Shown in pieces: positions 8,910-18,343 of a DNA stretch of 64,000 nt. Under the pieces are notes generated by a model. The model was not told where the DNA came from. It was given only the letters and a program-made list of their open reading frames with translations, and ran no database searches. A program made the translations under genes and the position numbers. The stretch spans positions 62,001-126,000 of the forward strand of contig NZ_JAKVBC010000007.1 of NCBI RefSeq assembly GCF_022447245.1, given 5' to 3'. How positions within the stretch are numbered: position 1 is the first letter of the stretch; each line of letters opens with the position of its first letter. Source of the stretch: Kordia sp. Lineage in GTDB: Bacteria > Bacteroidota > Bacteroidia > Flavobacteriales > Flavobacteriaceae.

Positions 8910-10259
8910 ATGGTTCTATTTTTAACGATATTATTAGTATTAGTACTAGGCTTTACAGCTTATTTTATTATCCAGCGAGGAATTGGAGCTATCTATTCCA
9001 ATCCGCTTGTGTTGGGTATTCTTTTCTTTGCTGTAATTCACCTTCTGTTGCCTTTAATGCAAATAAATGCTGATTATTTTAGATATCAGAACGAGTACAA
9101 CATTATCACCATATTAATCTCCATCATACTTGTTGTTGTTGGACAATTTGTATACATGGTCTTTTTTTCCAGATTCAAATTGGATTACTATCAAGTCTTC
9201 AAAGATGTAAAGGGAAGAAACAGAGAACTAAGCAGAATACTCAACATAAATATACTTGTGTTTTTAGTAGGTGCTTATTTCTCGTATAAAAATTTATCAG
9301 TTATTCTTTCTGTAGGAGTCTCAGAATACTTAAGAGATCGTATTAGCTATGGGCAAGGAAAAGGTATACAAATGCTATTTGCGCACTGGTCATATTTATC
9401 AGTATTCATCTTTATCTTTTGTTATTTTCTTGCCACTAGAAGAAAACTCAAACGCAAAGCACTTTTCTTTACGATTATCTCTATTGCAATCAGTGCGACA
9501 TATTACATTTTAAATAGTAACAGAAACTCAATATTTACGATGTTACTTATTATTGGCGGTGCATGGCTAATTAATAATAAAATGTTAAATAATAAGCTAA
9601 ATAGGAAACAAGCCAAAATAATTGGAGGAATTTTTCTTGCACTCATCTTTGCATTTACGCTATTCTTCAATATTGGAAAAGAACGATATGCCATATATGC
9701 ATCCAGACATAAAGAATTTAAATACTCATCTGTAAAATCATTAAATGGAGCTTTTGGGAATCACGAAAACATTCTGTGGCTTTTGGAAAATGATTACGAA
9801 AAATTATGGGGACAAACTTATGTGGCAGGATTTACAAATTTTGTACCTAGAAGTGTATGGCCATCAAAACCATTAGGTGCTGGGCCAAAACTGAAAAACT
9901 TTATAGACCCTGGAAGTTATGTTGTGGGAGGAAAAAAGAATTCATCACTTACCACAGGTTTCTTTACGGAATTACAAATGAATTATGGTGTTCTGGGAAT
10001 GATATTCTTTCCCATAGCTATTGCAGTTGTTCTGGGCTTTATATTACAAAAATTAAATAGATCGAGATATATTATTGTGAGAATGGCATCCTTTTTTATT
10101 GCCATTATGTTCTCATCCTTATTTTATTATGCGGAATTTCTTGGGTTTTTCTCACGATTTATCATATCACTTGTTCCATTCTTTATCATTTACTTTTTTA
10201 TAAGTGTACGATTCAAATTAAAAAAATCTAATACTAAATTAAATACAATTTCTCCATGA
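8910..10259 (+). CDS. Oligosaccharide repeat-unit polymerase (Wzy-like)
   Basis: This 449-residue polytopic protein has about eleven to twelve membrane helices. Its long periplasmic loop (about residues 255-355) contains Arg-rich turns and the motif FVPRSVWPSKP (about 311-321). R-x-x-W-P-x-K-P in a loop before the last helices is typical of the O-antigen/EpsG-like polymerases annotated as oligosaccharide repeat-unit polymerase. It is the third polymerase-like gene in the cluster and the one best matched to the adjacent flippase. Its stop overlaps the start of the next gene by four bases (ATGA). Confidence 0.82.
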   Translation: MVLFLTILLVLVLGFTAYFIIQRGIGAIYSNPLVLGILFFAVIHLLLPLMQINADYFRYQNEYNIITILISIILVVVGQFVYMVFFSRFKLDYYQVFKDVKGRNRELSRILNINILVFLVGAYFSYKNLSVILSVGVSEYLRDRISYGQGKGIQMLFAHWSYLSVFIFIFCYFLATRRKLKRKALFFTIISIAISATYYILNSNRNSIFTMLLIIGGAWLINNKMLNNKLNRKQAKIIGGIFLALIFAFTLFFNIGKERYAIYASRHKEFKYSSVKSLNGAFGNHENILWLLENDYEKLWGQTYVAGFTNFVPRSVWPSKPLGAGPKLKNFIDPGSYVVGGKKNSSLTTGFFTELQMNYGVLGMIFFPIAIAVVLGFILQKLNRSRYIIVRMASFFIAIMFSSLFYYAEFLGFFSRFIISLVPFFIIYFFISVRFKLKKSNTKLNTISP

Positions 10260-12370
10260 AACAAATCTTACAGTCTTTCAAAACTGGAGTAACTGAGTTA
10301 GCAGAATTGCCTTCTCCTCGTGTAAAATCAGGACAAGTACTCATACAAACCACAAGAAGTTTAGTTTCCCTAGGAACTGAACGAATGTTAGTTGAATTTG
10401 GAAAGGCTTCATTAATCCAAAAAGCAAGACAACAACCAGACAAAGTAAAGATGGTGTTGGACAAGATAAAGACAGAAGGGTTAATGCCTACGTTAGAAGC
10501 TGTTTTTAATAAACTTGAGCAGCCATTACCGCTTGGATATTGTAATGTGGGAAAAGTAATTGCTGTTGGAAAAGGTGTAACTGATTTTAAAGTTGGTGAC
10601 CGAGTAGCTTCTAATGGACAACATGCAGAATTTGTTTCTGTACCACAAAATCTTGTAGCGCATATCCCAGATAATATTTCTGATGAAGAAGCCGCATTTA
10701 CGGTGATTGGTTCTATTGGATTACAAGGAATTCGTTTGATCAACCCAACAATGGGGGAAACAATCGTTGTAGTTGGTTTAGGATTAATAGGATTGCTTAC
10801 AGCAGAAATGTTAGTGGCAAATGGTTGTACAGTTATTGGATACGATTTAGATGATAAAAAAGTAGAAATCGCCAAGCAAAAAGGAATCATTGCATTCAAT
10901 CCACTAAAAGGAAATAATCCAGTTAAATTTGTACTAGATCATACCAACAATATTGGTGCAGATGGTGTATTGATTACAGCTTCAGCTAAAACAAATGAAA
11001 TCATTTCCCAAGCTGCTCAAATGAGTAGAAAGCGTGGTAGAATTACATTAGTTGGTGTTATTGGATTAAATATCTCTAGAGCAGAATTCTATGAAAAAGA
11101 ATTAAGCTTCCAAGTATCTTGCTCATACGGACCAGGACGTTATGATGATGATTACGAATTCAAAGGAATCGATTATCCATTACCATTTGTACGTTGGACA
11201 GAAAAACGAAATTTTGAAACTGTTTTACAACTGATCGCTACAGGAAAATTAGAAGTAAAAAGCTTAATTTCTGAAATAGTTCCGTTAAACGATTTTGAAA
11301 AAATATACGGTGACATTGGAAACTCTAAATCCATTGCATCTATCATCAAATACAGCGAAGATTCAAAACTAGAAAATACCATTGTAGTCAATAAAAAAGA
11401 ACTGAAACCAGCCAAAGGAGTTATAGGATTGGTTGGAGCAGGAAACTTTACAAAAATGACCTTATTGCCTGCACTAAAAGGTTCTGACGCCCAAATAAAG
11501 CATATTGTATCTTCTGGTGGTGTAAATGGAACGGCTTTAGCTAAAAAACATAATATTACGCAAAGCACTACAGATTATGACTTAGTGTTAGATGACAAAG
11601 AAGTAGATTTAGTAATGATCACTACACGTCACAATTTGCATGCAGATATGGTAACAAAGGCTTTGGACAAAGGAAAACATGTCTTTGTTGAAAAACCTTT
11701 AGCGTTAAATCATGAAGAATTGGAAGCTATTGAAAAAAGCTACCAAAATAGCAATGGAACGTTAATGATTGGTTTTAATCGTCGTTTCTCTCCACATACT
11801 CAAAAAATAAAATCCTTAGTTGGTGATGCACCAATGAACGTTATTGCAACCATGAATGCAGGAGCTATTCCTCCAGAAGTTTGGGTGCACGACATGGCAA
11901 TTGGTGGAGGAAGAATCATCGGAGAAGCATGTCACTACTTAGATTTAATCGTTTTCTTAACAGGAAGCAAAATCAAAGCGGTTTGTATGAATGCATTAGG
12001 TGAAAATCCAGCAGAAAACACAGACAATGCCTCTATCTTAGTCAAACTTGTAAACGGTTCTACGGGAGTTATAAATTACTTTGCAAATGGTTCAAAATCG
12101 TATGCAAAAGAGCGTTTAGAAGTGTTCTCACAGGAGAAAACTCTTATCATGAACAATTTCATAAAAACGTCAGGATATGGAACAAAAGGCTTCTCTAAAC
12201 TTAAAACAAAGTTAGATAAAGGACACAAAGCTCAATTTGGTGCTATTGTAAACAAAATAAAAGATGGAGACATTGCTTTAATTCCGTATGATGAATTAAT
12301 CAATGTAACGAAAGCAAGTTTCGCAGCAATACAGAGTTTAAAAGAAGGAAAGTGGATTGAAATTGAATAA
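10256..12370 (+). CDS. Two-domain oxidoreductase: MDR dehydrogenase fused to Gfo/Idh/MocA
   Basis: The 704-residue protein joins two NAD(P)-binding enzymes. Residues 1-350 resemble medium-chain dehydrogenases, with the nucleotide loop VVGLGLIGLL (about 172-181). I do not see the GHE motif or the Cys ligands of catalytic zinc, so this half is probably zinc-independent. Residues 390-704 are a Gfo/Idh/MocA oxidoreductase, with GLVGAGNFTK at the start and EKP (in FVEKPLAL) as the catalytic lysine motif. Such fusions recur in Gram-negative polysaccharide loci beside heparinase-like genes, as here. The sugar substrate is not established. Confidence 0.88.
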   Translation: MKQILQSFKTGVTELAELPSPRVKSGQVLIQTTRSLVSLGTERMLVEFGKASLIQKARQQPDKVKMVLDKIKTEGLMPTLEAVFNKLEQPLPLGYCNVGKVIAVGKGVTDFKVGDRVASNGQHAEFVSVPQNLVAHIPDNISDEEAAFTVIGSIGLQGIRLINPTMGETIVVVGLGLIGLLTAEMLVANGCTVIGYDLDDKKVEIAKQKGIIAFNPLKGNNPVKFVLDHTNNIGADGVLITASAKTNEIISQAAQMSRKRGRITLVGVIGLNISRAEFYEKELSFQVSCSYGPGRYDDDYEFKGIDYPLPFVRWTEKRNFETVLQLIATGKLEVKSLISEIVPLNDFEKIYGDIGNSKSIASIIKYSEDSKLENTIVVNKKELKPAKGVIGLVGAGNFTKMTLLPALKGSDAQIKHIVSSGGVNGTALAKKHNITQSTTDYDLVLDDKEVDLVMITTRHNLHADMVTKALDKGKHVFVEKPLALNHEELEAIEKSYQNSNGTLMIGFNRRFSPHTQKIKSLVGDAPMNVIATMNAGAIPPEVWVHDMAIGGGRIIGEACHYLDLIVFLTGSKIKAVCMNALGENPAENTDNASILVKLVNGSTGVINYFANGSKSYAKERLEVFSQEKTLIMNNFIKTSGYGTKGFSKLKTKLDKGHKAQFGAIVNKIKDGDIALIPYDELINVTKASFAAIQSLKEGKWIEIE

Positions 12371-12401
12371 TCCAAGAGTAACAGCATAACATACTACCAT
12401 T

Positions 12402-14279
12402 ATGGTTCAAAAAATAAAAAGGATAGCTAATCTTATCTCAAACATGGGTTTGCGCTATCTTTTTTTTAGAATCTTTTATACGATTAAATCGAAACTTGGT
12501 TGGCAGAAAAAAGTATTTCCCACAAATCCAAAGCAGGAAAAATATATTGCTTTAGAAGACTGGAAAAATAACTTGCCACCTTTTTTCTTTTACGGAAAAA
12601 ACATTCCAAATTTACCAAAACAAAAGGAAGAAGCTCTTTTAGAAACCTATGAAGAAATTCAAAAAGGAATCTTTACATTCTTCAACAAAACAAAAATAAA
12701 GCTAGGAAAAGAATACAATTGGTTGGTCAATCCATCAACAGGATACCGTTACAACATCAAGAAACATTGGTCTGAAATTGAAGATCTTTCCAAAGAAGCT
12801 GGCGATATCAAATATGTATGGGAAAAAGCACGCTTCTCTTACATATACGATCTCATTCGTTATGACTATCATTTCGAAGAAGATCAATCAGAATTTATAT
12901 TCTCTGAAATCGAAGACTTCATTGAAAAAAATCCAATCAATCAAGGTCCAAACTACAAATGCAGCCAAGAGGCAAGTTTGCGTATCATGAACTGGATGTT
13001 TGCTTTGTACTATTACAAAGATTCACCAAACTTAACAGAAGCGTTATTTCAAAAAATAATGCACAACATCTACTGGAAGCTACATCACATATATCACAAC
13101 ATTAATTTCTCTCGAATCACAGTACGTAACAATCATGCGATTACGGAAACCCTAATGTTATACCTTTCGGCAAAACTATTTCCGTTTATGCCAAACGTAG
13201 ACAAGTGGAGCAAAAAAGGAAAAAAATGGTTTGAGCAAGAAATTGCCTATCAAATCTATGAAGATGGTACATTTTTGCAATTCTCTATGAACTATCACAG
13301 AGTAGTCATTCAATTATTTACTTGGGGAATTCAATTGGCAAAACTCAACAATGAAAAATTCAGTCAAGTAGTATATAATCGTGCTAAAAAATCACTTGAC
13401 TTTCTAGATGTATGTACCGATACTGTTACTGTAAAACTTCCAAACTATGGTCCTAATGATGGAGCATTATTCTTCAAACTTACGGATGATGATTATCGAT
13501 TATACAGATCACAATTAGATGATTTGCGTGCCGTTCTACATGGACACACATACTTTGAGTCCAACAGTGTACTTTGGTATGGAATTCAGCCTAAAAAACA
13601 ACCGAAAGAAGCATTGCCAGAAATTAGTACGTATGAAAAAAGCGGCTATTACATTTCGCAAGATGGAAATACAAAAACATTTATTCGTTGTGGCGCATAC
13701 AAAGACAGACCTTTTCAATCAGATAACTTACATATAGATATTTGGGTTGATGGAATTAATTATCTAAGAGATACAGGTTCTTACAAATACAATGCAGCTC
13801 TGGACGACGTCAACTATTTCAATGGTGCAGAAGGTCATAATACGGTGAGTATCGACAAAGCAGATCAAATGCTAAAAGGTGGACGATTTATATGGTTTTA
13901 TTGGGTAAATAAAGCCAAAGCTATTCTCAAAAAAGAAAACGATACCTACAAATTTGAAGGAACAATTGAAGCCTTCAAACAACTTGGAAACAACATACAA
14001 CACACACGAAAAGTAAACAAACCGAAAGGTGAAAATACTTGGCAAGTTACTGATGTTATTCAAAACAAAGGAGATCGAAAAATATATCAATATTGGCACT
14101 TGCATCCAGATCATGTAGACGCTATTGAAATTATCACAACCGACGAAAACAATAACCCAATAGAACCGTTAACAGAAGAAAAATGGTTTTCTGGGTATTA
14201 CGGTGTAAAAGAAAAGTCAATAAGGCTTACATTTGCAAGCGAAAAGAATGTGTTTAACACTACAATACGTATCAAATAA
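12402..14279 (+). CDS. Heparinase II/III-like protein (polysaccharide lyase fold)
   Basis: This 625-residue protein has an alpha-toroid-like N-terminal half (about 90-400), with NNHAITETLML and YHRVVIQLF matching heparinase II/III catalytic helices (Asn, His, Tyr). Its C-terminal half (about 405-620) is rich in beta strands and begins near SGYYISQDG; HNTVSIDK also fits the family. The N-terminus has no evident signal peptide although family lyases act on polymers outside the cytoplasm. It sits between the fused oxidoreductase and a GT4 gene, as in many EPS clusters. It may trim or turn over a uronate-containing glycan. Confidence 0.87.
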   Translation: MVQKIKRIANLISNMGLRYLFFRIFYTIKSKLGWQKKVFPTNPKQEKYIALEDWKNNLPPFFFYGKNIPNLPKQKEEALLETYEEIQKGIFTFFNKTKIKLGKEYNWLVNPSTGYRYNIKKHWSEIEDLSKEAGDIKYVWEKARFSYIYDLIRYDYHFEEDQSEFIFSEIEDFIEKNPINQGPNYKCSQEASLRIMNWMFALYYYKDSPNLTEALFQKIMHNIYWKLHHIYHNINFSRITVRNNHAITETLMLYLSAKLFPFMPNVDKWSKKGKKWFEQEIAYQIYEDGTFLQFSMNYHRVVIQLFTWGIQLAKLNNEKFSQVVYNRAKKSLDFLDVCTDTVTVKLPNYGPNDGALFFKLTDDDYRLYRSQLDDLRAVLHGHTYFESNSVLWYGIQPKKQPKEALPEISTYEKSGYYISQDGNTKTFIRCGAYKDRPFQSDNLHIDIWVDGINYLRDTGSYKYNAALDDVNYFNGAEGHNTVSIDKADQMLKGGRFIWFYWVNKAKAILKKENDTYKFEGTIEAFKQLGNNIQHTRKVNKPKGENTWQVTDVIQNKGDRKIYQYWHLHPDHVDAIEIITTDENNNPIEPLTEEKWFSGYYGVKEKSIRLTFASEKNVFNTTIRIK

Positions 14280-14282
14280 CAG

Positions 14283-15524
14283 ATGAGAATATTACTAATT
14301 CATCAGTATTTCTTAGAAAAAGGAGATGGCGGCGGATCGCGTTTCAATGAAATGACGCAAGTATGGGCAAAACAAGGACACGATATTACGGTTCTTGCAG
14401 GAATGGTACATTATGCCACTGGGAAAAAAGCAGAGCGTTACAAAGGAAAATTTACGTTCAAAGACGAGCAATTTTATGAAAAAGTAGATGTAGTACGTTG
14501 TCATGTATCCGAAAGTTACAATGTGAGCTTTTTAGGTAGATTATGGGCGTATTTCTCATTTGTATTTTCTAGTATTTATGCAGGATTGTTTAAAACAAAA
14601 GGAAAATATGATGTCATTGTTGTGACGTCACCACCATTATTTGTGGGAATTACAGCATACATTCTTTCCAAACTAAAACGCACACCATTTGTCTTTGAAA
14701 TTAGAGACTTATGGCCAGAATCTGCTATTGATACAGGCGTGTTAAAAAGCGGAATCATGATAAAATTTGCCTATTGGTTTGAAAAATTCATCTACAAAAG
14801 AGCAAAACTTATCAATGTACTAACACCTGCATTTAGAGACAAACTCATTCAAAACAAAAATGTACCAGCAGAAAAAGTAATCTTTATTCCAAATGCTGCC
14901 GATTTTACCCTAGCTGAAAAAGTACAAGAAGATTTTGAAGCTGCTGCTTTTAAAGAAGAATTAGGTTTAAAAGATAAATTTGTAATTACCTATGTAGGTG
15001 CGCATGGAGTTGCCAATCATTTAATTCAATTGGTAGAAGCTGCCGAAAAACTCACAGATACAAACATTGTATTTCAACTTATCGGTGCAGGAATGCGCAA
15101 AGAATCTTTGATAGAAGAAGCCAAAAAACGAAATCTATCCAATGTAATATTCAGAGATCCTGTATCCAAACAAGAAGTATTCAAATACATACTTGCTTCA
15201 AATGCTGGTGCTTCTGTGCTCAAAAAAGTAGATACATTTAAAACCATCTATTCAAACAAAACGTTTGATTATATGTCGTGCAAGCGTCCAATTTTACTAG
15301 CAATTGATGGTGTATCGCGTCAATTGGTCAATGAAGCCAAATGTGGTGTATATGTGGAGCCAGAAAACATAGATGACATTGTAAGAGGAACCAAAGAATT
15401 AGCGAGCAAAAGTGCAGCCGAAATTCAACAAATGGGAGAAGACGGATATGCACATGCAAAAACACATTTTGACAGAGAACTTCTGGCAAAAACGTATGTA
15501 GAAAAAATCAACACAATTCTATAA
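14283..15524 (+). CDS. Glycosyltransferase family 4 (WbuB-like)
   Basis: The 413 residues form a GT-B enzyme. The N-terminus has the glycine-rich acceptor loop GGGSRFNEMT (about 18-27), and EIRDLWPES (about 139-147) is typical of WbuB/WcaI-like amino-sugar transferases. The C-terminal nucleotide-sugar domain has strands at YVGAHG, FQLIGAG and YSNKTFDYMSC, the last being the equivalent of the usual EX7E region. It begins three bases after the heparinase-like gene and ends four bases before a priming sugar transferase, so all three are probably co-transcribed. WbuB relatives often transfer FucNAc-type sugars; the donor here is unproven. Confidence 0.88.
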   Translation: MRILLIHQYFLEKGDGGGSRFNEMTQVWAKQGHDITVLAGMVHYATGKKAERYKGKFTFKDEQFYEKVDVVRCHVSESYNVSFLGRLWAYFSFVFSSIYAGLFKTKGKYDVIVVTSPPLFVGITAYILSKLKRTPFVFEIRDLWPESAIDTGVLKSGIMIKFAYWFEKFIYKRAKLINVLTPAFRDKLIQNKNVPAEKVIFIPNAADFTLAEKVQEDFEAAAFKEELGLKDKFVITYVGAHGVANHLIQLVEAAEKLTDTNIVFQLIGAGMRKESLIEEAKKRNLSNVIFRDPVSKQEVFKYILASNAGASVLKKVDTFKTIYSNKTFDYMSCKRPILLAIDGVSRQLVNEAKCGVYVEPENIDDIVRGTKELASKSAAEIQQMGEDGYAHAKTHFDRELLAKTYVEKINTIL

Positions 15525-15528
15525 AATC

Positions 15529-16113
15529 ATGTATAGAGGCTTCATAAAAAGATTTTTCGATTTTCTAGTATCAGCAATAATTTGTCTACTGCTAGTACCG
15601 GTATTTATCATTGTATACATTGCTGTAAAACTAGACTCCAAAGGAAGCTTTTTCTTCTTTCAAGAACGATTAGGAAAAAATGGAAAAACCTTTAAAGTGT
15701 TCAAAATAAGAACTATGACTGATAAGCCTAGAGAAACGACACAAGAAATTCTTAGAGGAAATGCAGAAGTTACCAAAGTTGGAGCCGTTTTACGCCGATT
15801 AAAAATAGACGAATTGCCACAAATCATAAACATTCTATAAGGAGACATGTCATTTGTGGGACCAAGACCATGTATGCCAGCGTTACAAGATGAATTCAAT
15901 GAGGATGGTAGAGAACGAATAAAAATAAGTCCAGGACTCACAGGACTTGCGCAAACCAATGGAAACATATACCTGACTTGGCCAGAACGTTGGAAATACG
16001 ATCGATACTATGTAGAAAATGTAAACTTTCTACTTGATGTAAAAATCCTATTCAAAACAGTACTCATTGTTTTTATGGGAGAAGAAAAATTCTTAAAAAA
16101 ACCAGATGCATAA
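15529..16113 (+). pseudogene. Priming sugar transferase split by an in-frame TAA
   Basis: Read through, the frame encodes a phosphoglycosyl transferase of about 194 residues (PglC/WcaJ catalytic domain) with the N-terminal re-entrant membrane helix, KIRTM, and the ending of a bacterial sugar transferase. A TAA at 15838-15840 interrupts it exactly where relatives read NILKGDMSFVGPRP, so a single A-to-T change from AAA (Lys) explains it. Downstream codons stay in frame and intact (MSFVGPRPCMPAL from 15847). The 103-residue N-terminal piece lacks the GPRP motif and should be inactive. The clean remainder suggests a recent mutation, a sequencing error, or readthrough. Confidence 0.85.
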
Positions 16114-17059
16114 CATACTCGTCATAGGAGCTGTACAAACAACTGCAGTCACGATTGAAAAATTAGTGGAGTATCAATTCAATATTGTTGGTGTGCTAGG
16201 ACATGAACCTAAAAATGCAGCGCGTGTTTCGGGTTTATCAGATCTACGATCCATTGCAGCAAAACATAACTTAGATTTCAGACCTTTCAAAGGAATCAAC
16301 CATGAAACGCATGTAAAATGGGCAACTGATAAAAAGCCAGACATTATTTTTGCGGTTGGATTTTCTCAATTACTACACGATGTTTGGTTGCAAATGCCAG
16401 CATTAGGTTGTATCGGTTTTCACCCTACCAAACTTCCAAAAGGAAGAGGAAGAGCGCCAATTGCTTGGGTTACCTTAGAAAAAGAAATGGGATCAGCGAG
16501 TTTTTTCTTAATGGGAAAAGGAGCTGATGACGGACCTATATTTTCACAATCGCTCTTTGAAGTAGAAGAAAATGATGATGCAGGAAGTGTAGAAGAAAAA
16601 ATAAGAATTCACATTCACAAAGCTCTAGATAGTTGGTTGCCAGAATTAAAAAAAGGACATTGGAACCCTGAACCACAAGATCATTCTTTGGCAAGTTGGT
16701 ACGGAAAAAGAGGTCCAGAAGATGGCTGGATTAACTGGAATAATACCGCAAACTATCTCGACAGACTTGTCAAAGCGAGTAGTAAACCACATCCTGGAGC
16801 ATATACATATTTTAAAGATACCAAAATAATCATTTGGAAATCAGAACTAGAAAATAATATCAACATCAAAGGTGTTGTGGGGCGTGTACTCTTAACGGAC
16901 GATGAAAAAGGACATTTAATACAATGTGGTGAAGGTTTGCTTTGGATACAACAAATTGAACTAGAACCAGAAACGGAACTCAAAGTAGGAGACAAGTTAG
17001 GATACAACATAGAAGACGAAATATACAAGATCAAAAAAAGGTTGAAAAATGAAGAATAA
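16106..17059 (+). CDS. Formyltransferase-like protein with altered active site
   Basis: The 317 residues resemble methionyl-tRNA/UDP-sugar formyltransferases, with an N-terminal Rossmann-like catalytic domain (1-190) and a smaller C-terminal domain (about 200-310). The hallmark N-x-H triad region reads GFHPTKLPKGRGRAPI: His106 and Asp141 (in DDG) are kept, but the catalytic Asn is Gly104. It overlaps the split priming transferase by 8 bases and the PIG-L gene by 11. In context it more likely acts on a sugar amine than on Met-tRNA. The lost Asn leaves the reaction uncertain; a hydrolase or divergent formyltransferase is possible. Confidence 0.8.
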   Translation: MHNILVIGAVQTTAVTIEKLVEYQFNIVGVLGHEPKNAARVSGLSDLRSIAAKHNLDFRPFKGINHETHVKWATDKKPDIIFAVGFSQLLHDVWLQMPALGCIGFHPTKLPKGRGRAPIAWVTLEKEMGSASFFLMGKGADDGPIFSQSLFEVEENDDAGSVEEKIRIHIHKALDSWLPELKKGHWNPEPQDHSLASWYGKRGPEDGWINWNNTANYLDRLVKASSKPHPGAYTYFKDTKIIIWKSELENNINIKGVVGRVLLTDDEKGHLIQCGEGLLWIQQIELEPETELKVGDKLGYNIEDEIYKIKKRLKNEE

Positions 17060-17726
17060 AATCATAGTTGTAGCACCACACGCCGATGACGAAATCATAG
17101 GTTGCGGCGGAACTATAGCCAAAGCAGTCAGTCAAGGGGATGAAGTGTATATTATCATTGCTACTAATGCCAATGTAGGTGCGCCAGAACTGTTCAACGA
17201 AGAAGCCATTGCAAAAGTTCGAGGAGAAGCCATAAAAGCACACGAATATTTGGGTGTTACAAAAACATTTTTCTTAGACTTTCCTGCGCCAGCATTAAAT
17301 GCCTTTCCAGAATATAAAGTTTCTGTAGCGCTTTCTAAAATATTCAATGAAGTACAACCAAATATACTGTACTTACCACATCCTGGTGACTTACATCAAG
17401 ATCACAAAGCAGTTTATCGTGCAAGCTTAGTAGCTGCCAGACCACAAGGAAACTACACTGTAGAAGAAATATACTGTTACGAAACATTGTCGGAAACTGA
17501 ATGGGCGCCATATCAGGAGAAAGCCTTCATTCCAAATGTATTCAATGATGTCTCAGATTTCTTTGAACAAAAAATAGAAGCGATGCGTTTCTTCGAGTCA
17601 CAAATCAAAGAATTTCCACATACGCGATCTACCGAAACATTTGAGGCGTTGGCCAAATTTAGAGGCGCAACTGTTGGTGTAAAAAGAGCAGAAAGCTTTA
17701 TTGCGGAAAGAATCATCAAAAAATAG
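17049..17726 (+). CDS. PIG-L/LmbE-family deacetylase
   Basis: This 225-residue zinc-dependent enzyme would remove an acetyl group from an N-acetylated sugar. The metal-binding motif is APHADDE at residues 9-15 (PHxDDE signature). A second His comes from HPGDLHQDHK (about 116-125), which also gives the HxxH-type ligand. Length fits the single-domain family. It overlaps the preceding formyltransferase-like gene by 11 bases, so the pair is probably translated together. A deacetylase followed by an N-acyl or formyl transfer would exchange the N-substituent of a sugar; that is inference from the pairing. Confidence 0.88.
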   Translation: MKNKIIVVAPHADDEIIGCGGTIAKAVSQGDEVYIIIATNANVGAPELFNEEAIAKVRGEAIKAHEYLGVTKTFFLDFPAPALNAFPEYKVSVALSKIFNEVQPNILYLPHPGDLHQDHKAVYRASLVAARPQGNYTVEEIYCYETLSETEWAPYQEKAFIPNVFNDVSDFFEQKIEAMRFFESQIKEFPHTRSTETFEALAKFRGATVGVKRAESFIAERIIKK

Positions 17727-17746
17727 AAATCACGAAAAGTAATGTA

Positions 17747-18304
17747 ATGGTTGGAAAACGTATTTTTGATATCATCCTTTCTTTTACATTACTGACAATA
17801 TCGTTATTGCCAATGTTTTTACTTTGGATAATAACAACGATAGCACTTAAGTCAAATGGTTTATTTTTGCAAACAAGAATAGGTCAACACGGCAAGCCTT
17901 TTACAATGTACAAATATAAAACCTTATTTGTCAATCAGGAAAAGACTTCAAAATGGGGAGCATTTCTGCGAAAAACAAAAATTGACGAATTCCCACAATT
18001 GGTTAACATACTAATAGGAAATATGAGTTTTGTGGGACCACGTCCAGATTTGCCTGGCTACTATGATGTCCTTGAAGGCGAAAACAGAAAAATACTAAAG
18101 CTAAAACCCGGAATTACATCGGAAGCAGCTTTAAAATATGTAAATGAAGAACAATTATTAGCTTCAAAGGAAAATCCAAAGCAATACAACGATGAGATAA
18201 TTTTCCCAGATAAAATTAAAATGAATCTCAACTACTATCACACTAGAAGTTTTTTAGTAGATTTGAAAATACTATTGAAAACAGTACAAAAATTAGTTTG
18301 GTAA
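17747..18304 (+). CDS. Priming sugar-phosphate transferase (PglC-like)
   Basis: The 185-residue monotopic phosphoglycosyl transferase would move a sugar-1-phosphate from UDP-sugar to undecaprenyl phosphate. The protein has one N-terminal hydrophobic segment (residues 9-33), TRIGQHGKPFTMYKYKT, KIDEFPQLVNIL (the catalytic Asp-Glu region) and MSFVGPRPDLPGY, all intact. It is the short PglC form without the large N-terminal domain. It starts 21 bases after the PIG-L gene and precedes PglD-, PglE- and PglF-like genes, suggesting a bacillosamine-type primer. Confidence 0.92.
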   Translation: MVGKRIFDIILSFTLLTISLLPMFLLWIITTIALKSNGLFLQTRIGQHGKPFTMYKYKTLFVNQEKTSKWGAFLRKTKIDEFPQLVNILIGNMSFVGPRPDLPGYYDVLEGENRKILKLKPGITSEAALKYVNEEQLLASKENPKQYNDEIIFPDKIKMNLNYYHTRSFLVDLKILLKTVQKLVW

Positions 18305-18343
18305 GCTAAAAACCAACAAATCAATAGGATAAAACAATAAGGA

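Noticed and set aside
10234-10899. A 221-codon minus-strand frame
   Set aside because: It is the shadow of the fused oxidoreductase, whose motifs are on the + strand.
16106-17059. Call as the housekeeping methionyl-tRNA formyltransferase (fmt)
   Set aside because: The catalytic Asn is Gly104, and the gene lies within a glycan cluster between sugar enzymes.
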